64,000 nucleotides of DNA from Spirosoma rigui (lineage in GTDB: Bacteria > Bacteroidota > Bacteroidia > Cytophagales > Spirosomataceae): assembly GCF_002067135.1 (NCBI RefSeq), contig NZ_CP020105.1:2232001-2296000 (forward strand), given 5' to 3'. The position numbers and the translations under genes were made by a program. The notes under the pieces were generated by a model. That model was not told where the DNA came from and searched no databases. It saw nothing but the letters and a program-made list of their open reading frames with translations. The stretch's first letter is position 1, and every line of letters begins with the position of its first letter. Of the stretch, positions 1-9,461 are shown piece by piece.

Positions 1-2757
1 ACCCTGCCGTCGGCCAATGGCCGCTACAAACTCACCGTTGTGGGTAACCCGGATTTAAGCTCGGTACAGTCAATTATGATTGGCGTACGCAACCCAAAAT
101 CGGGCGATGAGCGACCGAAGTCGTTCACGATCTGGGTCGATGAGCTACGCGCCAATGGCTACGACCAGCATGCCGGGGTGGCGGGTATTGCTGCTCTGAA
201 CATGAAGCTGGCCGATCTGGCAACCGTAACGGCGTCGGGCCGGATTACGACCTTCGGCTTTGGTGGGGTGCAAACAAAAATTGGCGAACGCGCCCGCGAA
301 ACGACTTCAGAGTTTGGTATCTCGTCGGCCATTGCCATTGACAAGTTCTTACCCGAGAAGTGGGGATTCCGAATTCCGCTCTACGTCAATTACGACACCC
401 GGAATGTTGATCCGCATTTCAACCCGCTCGACCCAGATACCCCGCTGGAAACCTCGCTGTCGACGCTGTCCGAAGGGCTGGAGCGTGACAGCTACCGCCG
501 ACTGGTGCAGGACAATACCACCCGGCGGGGGTATAACTTCTCGAACGTGCGGAAGGTGAAGACGAATCCGAATGCCAAAACGCACTTCTGGGATTTCGAG
601 AATCTGGCCTTTACCTACGCCTTCAACGACACGAAGCGGACCAACATCCTGACCGAAGAGTACCTGCAGGAACAGTACCGGGGCGGTATTGCCTACACGT
701 ACGGAGCCCAGCCCAAAGCGTTCGAGCCCTTCCGCAACAAGGCCGCGTTCGAGGCCCCGTATCTGCGCTGGCTCAAGGATTTTAACCTGACCCTGCTACC
801 GTCGCTGGTGTCGATCCGGACGGATATGGACCGGAGTTTTATTAAAACCCAGCTGCGTAGCTCTGACCTGACAACGGATGGTATCGTTCCCCAGTACGAG
901 AAATACTTCCTCTTCAATCGGTATTATGACCTGACCTGGAACCTGACGCGCAGCCTCGTGCTGACGTACCGGGCGCAGGCCAATTCGATCATCGACGAAC
1001 CCGCGGGCGACATTAACAGCCAGGCCAAGCGCGACTCCATCATGCAGAGCATCCGGAACCTGGGCCGCATGAAAAACTTCGTGCAGGATATCCGGGCTAC
1101 GTACCGGCTGCCGCTCGACAAAATACCGCTGCTCGACTGGATTGCGGCCGATGCCGTCTATGGTATAGGGTACCAGTTCCAAGCCAACTCATTTGGCATT
1201 GCGGATACGCTGGGCGTTCCCTTTGGTAACATCATCCGCAATAACCGCGAACGGGGTATCACGGGCCGCGTGGACCTGATCCGGCTCTACAACAAGATCC
1301 GGTACCTGCGCTTTGCCAACACGCCCGCGCCGGTACGCAAGAATTTTGCCCGGAACCCCGGCGACGTAGAAGACATTGTCAGGGGAGAGAGCCGGGTACT
1401 GAAAAACTTCACGCGGGCGTTGCTCACAGTGCGGGGCATCAATTTCTCCTATACCGTGCAGGAATCGACGATATTGCCGGGCTTCCTGCCCACACCAAGC
1501 TTCTTCGGGCTGGATCAGAACAATGCACCTGGCCTCGGTTTCGTACTGGGCAGCCAGAACCGGTCGATTCAGTACAAAGCCGCTGAGAAAGGCTGGCTAT
1601 CGCCGAGTACCGTATTGAACACGGCTTTCCAGCAGAATCTGACCAAGAAGTTCAATGCCCGTACGACCCTGGAACCGTTCCGCGATTTCAGGATGCAGGT
1701 CGAATGGCGGCTCGACCGGACGGACGCTTACCAGGAGTACTACCGGCCGGGGGCGCAGGGTGGTCCGTTCGAGACGCAGTCGCCGGTGCGCAACGGGCAG
1801 TTTGCTATGTCGTTCTGGTCGTTCCGGACGGCTTTCATCGGGCTGCGTAAGGATAATACATCGCCCATCTTCGACAAGTTTGAAGAATACCGCGAGTACT
1901 TTATCAATAAGCTGACGCTGGCGAATCCGGAGAAGACGGGGGGCTACAACAAGACATCGCAGGACGTATTGATCCCGGCTTTCTTTGCTGCTTATAGCGG
2001 GCAGCCCATCGCGAAAGCGCAGTTGTCGCCTTTCTACAACTTCCCGCTGCCCAACTGGCGCATCGACTACAACGGTCTATCGGGGCTGGCGTTCATCAAG
2101 AAGCAGTTCAGCGCGTTTACGGTCACCCACAGCTATACCTCGAACTACAGCGTCGGTAACTTTATTTCGAATCTGGAATATGGCGCGGCTTATGTGAACC
2201 TGGCGGTGCAGGGCTACCCGTTAGGAAATGCTGTCAACCAGCAGGGCCAGTTCATACCGGTTTTTGCGATGAGTACCATTACGATGTCGGAGAAGTTTGC
2301 GCCGATGCTTGGCGTTCAGTTCCAGACCAAGAACCGGATCAGCGGGCGGCTGGAGTACAACCAGAGCCGCGACATCGCGCTGAGCCTGTCCAACTCGCAG
2401 GTGGCCGAGCTGACCAATAAAGACCTGACGGCATCGGTGGGTTTCACGCGGCAGAACGTCCGGATTCCGTTCCGGATCAATGGGGCGTACAAGAAGCTGA
2501 AAAATGACCTGACGTTCTCCTGCAACCTGACCCTGCGCGACACGCGGGCCATTCAGCGCAAGCTGGACCTTGAGCAGATCATTACGGCGGGTAACGTGAA
2601 CTTCCAGCTGCGCCCGCAGATCAGCTACATCGTCAGCCGCCGACTCAACTTTAATATGTATTTCGACCGGACGTTCAATGATCCGCTCGTGTCGAACTCC
2701 TTCCGCCGGGCCACTACCTCGGGTGGGGTGCAGGTGAAGTTCAACCTGGCTGAGTAA
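1..2757 (+). CDS. sprA: SprA (Sov) C-terminal part, type IX secretion translocon; 5' end outside window
   Basis: The reading frame is open from base 1, so this is the last 918 or so codons of a longer gene; full SprA proteins are about 2,400 residues. SprA is the giant outer-membrane barrel through which the type IX secretion system of Bacteroidota exports proteins, including gliding adhesins. What is visible is a long run of amphipathic beta-strand sequence rich in aromatic residues and Asn, with short phrases typical of SprA such as TIWVDELR (about residues 44-51 of the visible part), and a C-terminus rich in strand-like repeats ending in VQVKFNLAE. No T9SS C-terminal sorting domain was noticed on any other protein of the window, so cargo is not encoded here. 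A GTG at 40 is internal, not a start. Identification rests on overall resemblance to the SprA family. Confidence 0.9.
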   Translation, partial: TLPSANGRYKLTVVGNPDLSSVQSIMIGVRNPKSGDERPKSFTIWVDELRANGYDQHAGVAGIAALNMKLADLATVTASGRITTFGFGGVQTKIGERARETTSEFGISSAIAIDKFLPEKWGFRIPLYVNYDTRNVDPHFNPLDPDTPLETSLSTLSEGLERDSYRRLVQDNTTRRGYNFSNVRKVKTNPNAKTHFWDFENLAFTYAFNDTKRTNILTEEYLQEQYRGGIAYTYGAQPKAFEPFRNKAAFEAPYLRWLKDFNLTLLPSLVSIRTDMDRSFIKTQLRSSDLTTDGIVPQYEKYFLFNRYYDLTWNLTRSLVLTYRAQANSIIDEPAGDINSQAKRDSIMQSIRNLGRMKNFVQDIRATYRLPLDKIPLLDWIAADAVYGIGYQFQANSFGIADTLGVPFGNIIRNNRERGITGRVDLIRLYNKIRYLRFANTPAPVRKNFARNPGDVEDIVRGESRVLKNFTRALLTVRGINFSYTVQESTILPGFLPTPSFFGLDQNNAPGLGFVLGSQNRSIQYKAAEKGWLSPSTVLNTAFQQNLTKKFNARTTLEPFRDFRMQVEWRLDRTDAYQEYYRPGAQGGPFETQSPVRNGQFAMSFWSFRTAFIGLRKDNTSPIFDKFEEYREYFINKLTLANPEKTGGYNKTSQDVLIPAFFAAYSGQPIAKAQLSPFYNFPLPNWRIDYNGLSGLAFIKKQFSAFTVTHSYTSNYSVGNFISNLEYGAAYVNLAVQGYPLGNAVNQQGQFIPVFAMSTITMSEKFAPMLGVQFQTKNRISGRLEYNQSRDIALSLSNSQVAELTNKDLTASVGFTRQNVRIPFRINGAYKKLKNDLTFSCNLTLRDTRAIQRKLDLEQIITAGNVNFQLRPQISYIVSRRLNFNMYFDRTFNDPLVSNSFRRATTSGGVQVKFNLAE

Positions 2758-2867
2758 GAACCGCTGCTGCGGGGCCGGGGCGGTAACTACGCTAAAACAC
2801 CGTTCTTGTAAACACATCCCGTTTGCCGGTGGTTGCTACTTAACGATACGTGCAGAACTCATTGGCG

Positions 2868-4016
2868 ATGAAGCGAGTACTGGGGTGCCTGATGGGTTTT
2901 TTGTGGATAGCGGGGCCGGTGATGGCGCAGGAACATGTGCCGAAGATTGCCCGGAACGCTATTGGTCGGTTTATCTACCAGACCCTAAACGATACATCTT
3001 CGGCGGCTTCGTCGCGGGTGCTGATCTTTCCAACGGCGGGCTACGCACCTGAAACCAGTCTGGAGTTGGGTGTACGGGCTTTTTCACTCTATTATGCCAA
3101 CGACGATACGCTGGTCAACCGGCTGAGCGAACTAGTCCTGTACGGCTTCGTCACGCTGCGGGGGCAGTTTGGCGCTCAGCTCGAAAACGCCGTTTATTCC
3201 GATCAGAATACTTATTATTTGCTGGGCAGGGCGCGCTATCAGCAGTTTCCGCTGCTGTACTACGGTATTGGTCCCCAAACGAGACCCGGCAACCCGGCGC
3301 TGGTCAGTTCCAGCTACGTCCAGATCCGGCAGCGTGCCCTGCGTAAGGTGACCCAAAACTGGTATGCGGGGCCGGAAATAGACTTTCAGCGCTTACAGAA
3401 CGTAACATTCGAGCGTACTGACCCCGATGCTGTGGTACTGCCGCTGGGCGGGCGCGGCTCCACCACACTGGAACTGGGCGGGACACTCGTTTACGATGAT
3501 CGGAAAAATGTGCTGAACGTACGGAAGGGTGCCTTCTTCGAAGCGGCAGCCCTGCGCAATCTGGTTAACACGAGTACGTACACTTTTCAGCGACTGTTAT
3601 TCGACGGTCGGTTCTACCGGCCGCTGGGCAAGGCGAGCCGGGTGCTGGCCTTACAGGCAACGGGCATGTTCATCAGCGGCAATGTGCCGTTCAACAGTCT
3701 GGCCCTGCTGGGTGGCGAGAACACCATGCGCGGTTATTACATGGGCCGTTACCGCGACAAAAACCTGCTGGCAGCCCAGGCCGAGCTACGCTGGCTACCA
3801 TTCGCATTTAGCCGGCGGTGGGGCGGTACGCTGTTCGGCGGGTTGGGTACCGTAGCGCCGTCGGTTAGCCAGTTTCGGGTCAACCAGATACGGTGGGCCG
3901 TTGGGGGTGGGGCGCGGTTTCTGTTCTTTCAGAAAAAAGACGTGTACCTGCGCGCCGACCTGGGCATAACCCGTGAAGGAACCGGCCTGTATTTCTCCCT
4001 CGGCGAAGCCTTTTGA
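2868..4016 (+). CDS. Omp85/BamA-TamA-like outer membrane barrel protein, no POTRA domains
   Basis: A 382-residue protein with an N-terminal signal peptide (MKRVLGCLMGF... cut near VMAQ). The body looks like a 16-strand Omp85 barrel (surface antigen D15 type): the hallmark GGENTMRGY at about residues 282-290 matches the conserved L6 loop Arg-Gly-Tyr motif that inserts into the barrel lumen. There is no room for POTRA domains, so it is the short barrel-only form common in Bacteroidota rather than BamA itself. ATG at 2868 is preferred to the in-frame GTG at 2850 because it places the signal peptide at the N-terminus. It lies 110 bp downstream of sprA on the same strand and may be cotranscribed. 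Role unknown; could be a lipid or protein insertase or a simple porin-like barrel. Confidence 0.8.
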   Translation: MKRVLGCLMGFLWIAGPVMAQEHVPKIARNAIGRFIYQTLNDTSSAASSRVLIFPTAGYAPETSLELGVRAFSLYYANDDTLVNRLSELVLYGFVTLRGQFGAQLENAVYSDQNTYYLLGRARYQQFPLLYYGIGPQTRPGNPALVSSSYVQIRQRALRKVTQNWYAGPEIDFQRLQNVTFERTDPDAVVLPLGGRGSTTLELGGTLVYDDRKNVLNVRKGAFFEAAALRNLVNTSTYTFQRLLFDGRFYRPLGKASRVLALQATGMFISGNVPFNSLALLGGENTMRGYYMGRYRDKNLLAAQAELRWLPFAFSRRWGGTLFGGLGTVAPSVSQFRVNQIRWAVGGGARFLFFQKKDVYLRADLGITREGTGLYFSLGEAF

Positions 4017-4140
4017 GCGCGCAATATGGTCGGCAACGCACCGGCATTGGGCCGCTACGTTGGTTTAATAGGAGTAGCTACCCAACCAGCGCCAACATTC
4101 CGGAGTATTGCCGGTTGATTGAAGCAAACAAACAAGCATC

Positions 4141-5202
4141 ATGAAATACAACCCACTTGGTAACACCGGCGTTCTGGTGTCGGAAATTTGTCTGGGTACT
4201 ATGACCTTCGGCGGCAGCGGCCACTGGAAAGCCATGGGTGAACTCCAGCAGGATGCCGTCAACGACATTGTTAAAACAGCCTTCGACAACGGGATCAACT
4301 TCATCGATACCGCCAACGTGTACTCGTTCGGCCAGTCTGAAACACTGCTCGGCCAGTCGCTGAAAGCGCTGGGACTGTCGCGTAATGACCTGGTGATTGC
4401 CACCAAAGTGCGGGGCCGCATGGGCGAAGGCAAAAACCAGGTTGGCCTGGGCCGCCTGCAGATCATGCAGCAGATCGACGATAGCCTCTCGCGGCTTCAG
4501 ATGGATCATATCGACCTGTACCAGATCCACGGCTTCGACGCGCTCACGCCCCTGGAAGAAACCATGCGGGGCCTGGAAGATGTGGTCCGGAGTGGTAAAG
4601 TACGGTACATTGGTTGCTCTAACCTGGCGGCCTGGCAGGTGATGAAAGCCAACGGCATTGCCGAAAAGAACGGCTGGACGAAGTTCGTGTCGACCCAGAA
4701 CTACTATTCCATCGCCGGGCGCGACCTCGAAAACGAGATTGTTCCCATGGTACAGGACCAGCAGATGGGTATCCTGCCCTGGAGTCCCCTGGCCGGTGGA
4801 TTTCTGTCGGGAAAGTATACGCGCACCAACAAGCCGGAAGACGGGTCGCGTCGGTTGAGCTTCGACTTTCCGCCCGTCGATCAGGAACATGCCTACGACA
4901 TTATCGACGTGATGGAAACCATCGCCAATGAACACGGCGTATCGGTCGCCCGGATCGCGCTGGCCTGGGTGTTGGCGCAACCGGCGGTGACGAGTGTGAT
5001 CATCGGCGCTAAAAACACCGACCAGTTGATTGACAACATCAAAGCCGCCGATCTGAGCCTGACTACTGAACAACTGACGCAGCTGGATGAGGTGAGCAAA
5101 AAACCGAAGCCATACCCGCAATGGATGATTGAGCGGCAGGGTGGCGACCGGCTGGCACCAGCCAGCTTCACGCCCAAACCACTCACGGCCGCCCGAAAAT
5201 AG
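4141..5202 (+). CDS. Aldo/keto reductase
   Basis: A 353-residue NAD(P)H-dependent oxidoreductase with the (beta/alpha)8 fold. All four catalytic residues are visible: Asp56 and Tyr61 in DTANVYSFG, Lys89 in ATKVRG and His130 in YQIHGFD. The motif GKVRYIGCSN and the C-terminal cofactor segment SVIIGAKN are typical of the AKR family related to YajO/Tas and potassium-channel beta-like enzymes. Substrate cannot be read from sequence. The ATG at 4141 follows an untranslated gap of 124 bp. A 9-bp hairpin lies just beyond the stop codon. Confidence 0.9.
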   Translation: MKYNPLGNTGVLVSEICLGTMTFGGSGHWKAMGELQQDAVNDIVKTAFDNGINFIDTANVYSFGQSETLLGQSLKALGLSRNDLVIATKVRGRMGEGKNQVGLGRLQIMQQIDDSLSRLQMDHIDLYQIHGFDALTPLEETMRGLEDVVRSGKVRYIGCSNLAAWQVMKANGIAEKNGWTKFVSTQNYYSIAGRDLENEIVPMVQDQQMGILPWSPLAGGFLSGKYTRTNKPEDGSRRLSFDFPPVDQEHAYDIIDVMETIANEHGVSVARIALAWVLAQPAVTSVIIGAKNTDQLIDNIKAADLSLTTEQLTQLDEVSKKPKPYPQWMIERQGGDRLAPASFTPKPLTAARK

Positions 5203-5237
5203 GATTAAGGCCGGCTGATTCAGGCAGGGGGCGTACC

Positions 5238-5262
5238 GGGGCATATACCGCCGATATGCCCC
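5238..5262. terminator. Hairpin between convergent genes
   Basis: GGGGCATAT (5238-5246) pairs with ATATGCCCC (5254-5262) over a 7-base loop. It sits between the aldo/keto reductase stop and the end of the convergent small gene, but no T-tract follows on either strand, so terminator function is inferred. Confidence 0.45.
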
Positions 5263-5273
5263 CTGCTATTGGT

Positions 5274-5573
5274 TTAGAGGACAAGGCCCGGTGGCTTGCC
5301 GGGGTAAGGAGTTGGTCGACCGCCGGCCAGGCGCAGGGCTGCCCGAACATAATCGGTGGCGGTTTGTCGAATCAGATCAGGGTCGTACAAGCCCACGTCA
5401 CGGCCCCGGTGTTCGTAGCTGGCTACCTCACCGGTAAGCATGTCGAAGGTGCCGCAGGGCACAAAGTTCTGTTCCTCGTAGCCCCAGAAGAGGAAATCGG
5501 TTGCGTCGGTCAGCGTATCGAAGCCCACCGCGTAACACGTATCAAGCTGAACGAAAACGGCCATGAATCGCAT
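5274..5573 (-). CDS. Small conserved-looking hypothetical protein
   Basis: About 99 residues beginning MRFMAVFVQLD. I do not recognise a family. The sequence is acidic and aromatic, with no signal peptide or membrane segment, and carries one pair of cysteines (DTCYAVGFD and VPCGTFD). The ATG at 5573 is preferred; a start farther upstream (5621) would add 16 residues and would approach the stop of the NmrA-like gene at 5631. It lies 57 bp downstream of that gene on the same strand and is probably cotranscribed with it. Codon usage agrees with neighbours, which supports a real gene. Confidence 0.6.
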   Translation of the reverse strand: MRFMAVFVQLDTCYAVGFDTLTDATDFLFWGYEEQNFVPCGTFDMLTGEVASYEHRGRDVGLYDPDLIRQTATDYVRAALRLAGGRPTPYPGKPPGLVL

Positions 5574-5630
5574 ACTGCCCAATACGTGGCTAATGGTCAA
5601 TGGGTTGCGTCGACCGGGCAAATAAGTTTT

Positions 5631-6539
5631 TCAGGCAAAGGCAGGGGCATAAGCCCGCACAAAGTCGGCAAACGACCGGGATGGTTGCGCCGTCACGTCA
5701 TTGACCACCGACGTAACAGTCGAAGCCTCATATCGGCTGTAGTGGGCATAATCTTCAATCAGGCCATCGGCTTGCCAAACCGGAAAGCCAGCCTGTATAA
5801 CTGCGTTTCGCATGGTGTCGGGAGACACATCGGTAAACGTAACAGGGTGGCCAAGTACAGTCGCAAAAGTGGCTGCAATTTCTGCGTGGGTCAGTGCCTG
5901 CGGACCGGTCAAGGTGTATGTGTTGCCTTCGTGACCCGGTTGGGTCAAGGCCGCTACGGCTACCGCAGCAATGTCACGGATGTCGATAAGGCTAACCGGA
6001 GCATCGCCAATGGGCGCGAAGAGGGTTCCCTGTTTGATCAACTCCCGGAATCCCAGAAAACCCTGCATGAACAGGTTTGGCCGCAGAAAGGTGAAATTCA
6101 TCCCGGATTGTTGAATTGCCTGCTCCACAACAGCGTGATACCGTAGAAATCGAACGGGCGATTGTTCACTAGCGGCCAGCTGGGATAGTTTGACGATGTG
6201 GGTGACGCCCGCCTGACGGGCTTCGCTAACGAAACGGAGTTGCTGCGCCTGAGCGTATTCCGACGAGTTGGTCAGCAGAAACGCACGGTCGACGCCCGTC
6301 AACGCGTTAGCTAAGGTAGTAGGATCGTTAAAATCACCCTGCCAGATGTCGGCGCCAGGCAAGGCTGCCAGCCGGGTAGCTTCGTGGGGGTTACGGACCA
6401 GGGCGCGAAAGGGAACGCCCCGTTCTGAAAGTAATTTTGTCAGCTCGCTGCCAATCGCTCCCGTAGCCCCGGTGATAAGAAGGGTGGGCGATTGTGGGGG
6501 ATGCGTTGTTTTCGGGGTGAAATTTATGGTTGTCTTCAT
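5631..6539 (-). CDS. NmrA-like NAD(P)-binding protein (atypical SDR)
   Basis: A 302-residue protein with a Rossmann glycine motif GATGAIG at residues 24-30, followed by the NmrA/YtfG/HSCARG pattern: LVRNP after beta-2, a GDFNDP segment after beta-3, HIVKLSQLAA where classical SDRs carry the catalytic site, and FLRPNLFMQ. Members either reduce quinones and other small molecules or sense NAD(P) redox state; which applies here cannot be told. It is divergent from an AraC-family regulator whose start is 103 bp away, an arrangement that often means the regulator controls this gene. Confidence 0.85.
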   Translation of the reverse strand: MKTTINFTPKTTHPPQSPTLLITGATGAIGSELTKLLSERGVPFRALVRNPHEATRLAALPGADIWQGDFNDPTTLANALTGVDRAFLLTNSSEYAQAQQLRFVSEARQAGVTHIVKLSQLAASEQSPVRFLRYHAVVEQAIQQSGMNFTFLRPNLFMQGFLGFRELIKQGTLFAPIGDAPVSLIDIRDIAAVAVAALTQPGHEGNTYTLTGPQALTHAEIAATFATVLGHPVTFTDVSPDTMRNAVIQAGFPVWQADGLIEDYAHYSRYEASTVTSVVNDVTAQPSRSFADFVRAYAPAFA

Positions 6540-6642
6540 CGGTATATCAGCTATGTACCGGCCGCCGGGGACCTGATTGGTTTGTTTGACTCAACAAAGG
6601 TCAACCAGCAGTGCCGGTATAAATTGTAAGAAAACGAACGCT

Positions 6643-7485
6643 ATGGACGGATCGCTCAATAGCCAACTGGTCGAAGCGGATGAACGGCTGTCCCGTGTCA
6701 TCAGCCATTTTTATGCTGTTCAGCAATCGGCGAAGGAGCCACCCCTGGCCCAGCAGATGCTGCCTAATTACGAGATGATACTCGTATTTAATTTTGGGCC
6801 CGCTATGCCCTTTCAGCTCGGTAATGACGTATACACCATTCGGCAGACGGCTATTCTGGGACCCCTGCGCAACATGCTGCGGTATACACTCCTACCCGGT
6901 GACGATCTGCTGGTTGTGAATTTTACGCTCGATGGCTTCTATCGGTTAATAGGGAAACCGATGCAACAGATCAGTGCGGTTGACTGGCACAAGGAAGACG
7001 GGCTCTTCGATCTACCTTACTTTCGGGATCTTTGGGAGCAGCTGGCTGCACTAAACAGCCTGACGGATCGGTTACAGCACATCAGCCGGTATGCGTTTGC
7101 CAATCTGATTCCCGTCGATGCTGCCGGGCGTTCGTTACTGGATAGTATTCCGTATTTCAGAACTGCGGCTGTCGATCCGGTGAAAGGGGTAGCGGCAACG
7201 AATCAGGTTTCACCCCGGATTATCCAGCGCCGGTTTCGTACCCATCTGGGCTATTCCGCCAAAGAGATGGTCCGGTTTCTACGCTTTAAACAGGTGGTCA
7301 GTTTCCTGGCTCAGCAACCGTCCGAACCGGTCGACTGGCTGGCGATCGTGCTGCGGTTCGGCTATCATGACCATAGTCATCTCATCAGTGATTTCAATTA
7401 CTTTGTAGGCATCAGCCCGCGCCGGTTTCTTCGCCAGTTAGGCGAGGGGAGTGTCTGTATCAGCCAGCAGGGTAAGTTTTATTAA
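6643..7485 (+). CDS. AraC-family transcriptional regulator
   Basis: A 280-residue protein. The C-terminal third (about residues 180-275) holds the double helix-turn-helix of the AraC/XylS family, ending with the family phrase FGYHDHSHLISDFNYFVGISPRRF. The N-terminal half resembles the sensing domain of the AraC subgroup common in Bacteroidota, with PNYEMILVFNFG. The ATG at 6643 (MDGSLNSQ) is preferred; an open frame extends upstream to 6577 but overlaps the probable promoter region. It faces away from the NmrA-like gene and probably regulates it and itself. Confidence 0.88.
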   Translation: MDGSLNSQLVEADERLSRVISHFYAVQQSAKEPPLAQQMLPNYEMILVFNFGPAMPFQLGNDVYTIRQTAILGPLRNMLRYTLLPGDDLLVVNFTLDGFYRLIGKPMQQISAVDWHKEDGLFDLPYFRDLWEQLAALNSLTDRLQHISRYAFANLIPVDAAGRSLLDSIPYFRTAAVDPVKGVAATNQVSPRIIQRRFRTHLGYSAKEMVRFLRFKQVVSFLAQQPSEPVDWLAIVLRFGYHDHSHLISDFNYFVGISPRRFLRQLGEGSVCISQQGKFY

Positions 7486-7509
7486 GCTGACCGCTGCTGG
7501 TCTGGTGGG

Positions 7510-8241
7510 TTAGACAGCAGGGGCATTCAGACCAAACAGCGCCTGTAGCATGCGGCTGAACTCCGTTTGTAATGGAGCCGTGATTGTGATCTCTTCGTCC
7601 AGTATGGGGTGCCGGAACCGGACTCGCCGGGCGTGGAGTAGCATGGTATTCATCCCGAACTGCTCCAGAAAAAGCTTATTTTGCTTGTTGCAGCCGTGGG
7701 GCCGGTCGCCAATGATGGGATGGAGAATATGGGCCATGTGCTTCCGCAACTGGTGCATCCGGCCCGTCGTGGGTTTTAGCTCGACCAGCGAGTACCGTGA
7801 GGTGGGATGCTTGCCGAAGGGGATGGGCACCTCCGTTCGATACAGTGTTTTTAGCGCGGTAAATGCATCCTGCAATGTTCCGGGGCCACCGTTCCCGTCG
7901 TCGCGCCGGAGGGGGTAGTCGATGGCCTGCTCGTCGGGGGTATAGCCGCGTACAATAGCGAGGTAGGTCTTATCTACCGTGCCGTCCATGAATTGCTGCT
8001 GCATGGTGGCGTTCATAGTCTCGTTCAGCGCAAAGAGCAGTACCCCACCCGTTTTGCGGTCCAGTCGATGGACGGGATAAACACGCTGGCCCAGCTGATC
8101 GCGGAGGAGCTGCACGGCAAACTCGGCCGCGTCGCTGGCGATGGGTGACCGGTGGACTAGTAACCCATGCGGCTTGTTGATGGCAACCAGCTCGGCCGAC
8201 TGGTACAGAATGGGTAAGGGAATAACGGGGGAATCGGTCAC
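7510..8241 (-). CDS. truC: RluA/TruC-family pseudouridine synthase
   Basis: A 243-residue pseudouridine synthase with the catalytic motif HRLDRKTGG; the nucleophilic Asp is residue 61. INKPHGLLVHRS at the N-terminus and LKPTTGRMHQLRKHMAH followed by HPIIGD toward the C-terminus are the RluA family landmarks. Lack of an S4 domain and the short length match TruC, which modifies U65 of tRNAs, more than RluC/D. The start codon is GTG at 8241, and it overlaps the TGA of the upstream DinB gene (GTGA), so the two are translationally coupled. Confidence 0.82.
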   Translation of the reverse strand: MTDSPVIPLPILYQSAELVAINKPHGLLVHRSPIASDAAEFAVQLLRDQLGQRVYPVHRLDRKTGGVLLFALNETMNATMQQQFMDGTVDKTYLAIVRGYTPDEQAIDYPLRRDDGNGGPGTLQDAFTALKTLYRTEVPIPFGKHPTSRYSLVELKPTTGRMHQLRKHMAHILHPIIGDRPHGCNKQNKLFLEQFGMNTMLLHARRVRFRHPILDEEITITAPLQTEFSRMLQALFGLNAPAV

Positions 8242-8828
8242 GGGCGAACGGCTGTCGATGGGTAGTCCGGGCTGGTTTTCACTTCTTCGATTTGCTTGCG
8301 GTGCCGTTCTCCGTGCGATGCCATCAGCAACAGGGCCTGATAATCGTCCAGCCGCCCCATCACCAGGTGCATGAAATAGTGGGTCCGCAGGTCTTCCGTT
8401 ACGGATTGGACGTATTCGATTACGGCTGCTCGTTGCGCATCGAAAGCGGCCAGTGCACCGGCGGCATCGCCAAAACGTCCGGTCGGCACGAAGGGGGTAG
8501 GGGCCTCGATCTTGAACGACCGGCTACGAACGCCTTTGATCACATCCACATCCGACACCCGGATTTCAGCCCGTTTGTCAGGCTCTGCGGGACCGCTCAT
8601 ACCCGACCGTACCGCGCCGAAAATACCTTTCTCCACCAGCACAATGTGTTCGAGACATTCGGTGATGGACCACCGATCGGGGCCGGGCTTGTAGGTGAGC
8701 TGCTCCGCCGACAGGCCCGCTACGGCTGCGTGGAGAGCCTCGCGCGTTGTGTTCAGGGCGTTGAGGGCGTAGTCACGCTCCTGCGTGGTGACGGGGCCTG
8801 TTACGGGGCCGGACTGCAAATTTTCCAT
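8238..8828 (-). CDS. DinB-family protein (four-helix bundle)
   Basis: A 196-residue protein beginning MENLQSG. It fits the DinB/YfiT superfamily of metal-binding four-helix bundles: WSITECLEHIVLVE after helix 1 and ASHGERHRKQI in the last helix supply the usual histidine ligands. Bacillithiol or other thiol transferase activity is known for relatives but is not proven by this sequence. Translation from further upstream (8942) is unlikely because the promoter at 8857-8888 would then lie inside the gene. It overlaps truC by four bases. Confidence 0.78.
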   Translation of the reverse strand: MENLQSGPVTGPVTTQERDYALNALNTTREALHAAVAGLSAEQLTYKPGPDRWSITECLEHIVLVEKGIFGAVRSGMSGPAEPDKRAEIRVSDVDVIKGVRSRSFKIEAPTPFVPTGRFGDAAGALAAFDAQRAAVIEYVQSVTEDLRTHYFMHLVMGRLDDYQALLLMASHGERHRKQIEEVKTSPDYPSTAVRP

Positions 8829-8856
8829 GTGTTGTTTCGGTGTCCAGGATTTCGAA

Positions 8857-8888
8857 CAAAGGTATAACCTCGCCTGCCCCCGGCCAAA
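8857..8888 (-). promoter_or_regulatory. Bacteroidota-type promoter for DinB-truC
   Basis: On the minus strand TTTG (8888-8885), a 20-base spacer and TACCTTTG (8864-8857) match the -33/-7 consensus TTTG-N19-21-TAnnTTTG exactly. The predicted transcript start near 8850 leaves a leader of about 20 bases before the ATG at 8828. Confidence 0.8.
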
Positions 8889-8911
8889 CAGGGTGGGCGT
8901 AACGGCATGAT

Positions 8912-8946
8912 AGTCGGGTATCAAATGCCGGCGATAAGGCAAGCAA
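8912..8946. repeat. Diverged 35-bp direct repeat, copy 1
   Basis: This 35-base stretch matches 9706-9740 at 29 of 35 positions, including the shared core TATCAAATGCCG. The two copies bracket the small lipoprotein gene at 9108-9461. Origin is unknown. Confidence 0.6.
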
Positions 8947-9107
8947 CAAGAGTGATAAAGTTAGGCCTATGCATCAAAAGGTGAGCCTCCATATGTGGCA
9001 AAAAATAGTGGCAGGTAAGCAGTATTATGTAGCGATTGAAACAAGGGCTAATTCTAATTTTATGCTTATGTTTCCACGAAGATTATGGGCCGTCTTACGC
9101 TATTTTT

Positions 9108-9461
9108 ATGAAACTGATTTCGAGAAACCTGGTGATTGTATTTATTAGCATTGGTAGTTGCTTGTTAGCCTGTGTTACGTCGAGGGTCAAGCCAATTGAT
9201 CAGGTGAGCAGTGGCCCGGTAGCTGATTCATCGTCGGTCAAAATTTTCCTTTTGGAAAGAGATATACCGCAGGATATTGAACAGATGGGCGTAGTTGCTA
9301 TATCAATCGAGTCCAGTCCTAGCTTAACGATTGATGAGCAGGTAAAGCGGCAACTTCGGAAAGATTGCCAACGCGCCGGGGCTAACGGAGCTTACCGGAT
9401 CAATGATGGTACGTACTACCCGCAGATTGTGAGTTATCTGATATTCAAATACAAAAAGTGA
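9108..9461 (+). CDS. Small putative lipoprotein, unknown function
   Basis: A 117-residue protein. The N-terminus MKLISRNLVIVF leads into a hydrophobic segment and the lipobox LLAC (Cys about 21), so it is probably a lipid-anchored envelope protein. The rest is a small mixed alpha/beta domain with two cysteines, one of them in RKDCQRAGANGAYRI, an arrangement seen in small heavy-metal-binding-like folds, but I do not recognise the family. An in-frame start at 9036 would bury the lipobox, so 9108 is chosen. Base composition is more AT-rich than the neighbouring housekeeping genes. Confidence 0.6.
   Translation: MKLISRNLVIVFISIGSCLLACVTSRVKPIDQVSSGPVADSSSVKIFLLERDIPQDIEQMGVVAISIESSPSLTIDEQVKRQLRKDCQRAGANGAYRINDGTYYPQIVSYLIFKYKK

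Noticed and set aside
4078-5244. A 388-codon minus-strand frame opposite the aldo/keto reductase
   Set aside because: Antisense to an enzyme with all four catalytic residues.
5256-6146. A 296-codon plus-strand frame over the NmrA-like and small minus-strand genes
   Set aside because: Antisense to the NmrA-like gene with its intact Rossmann motif.
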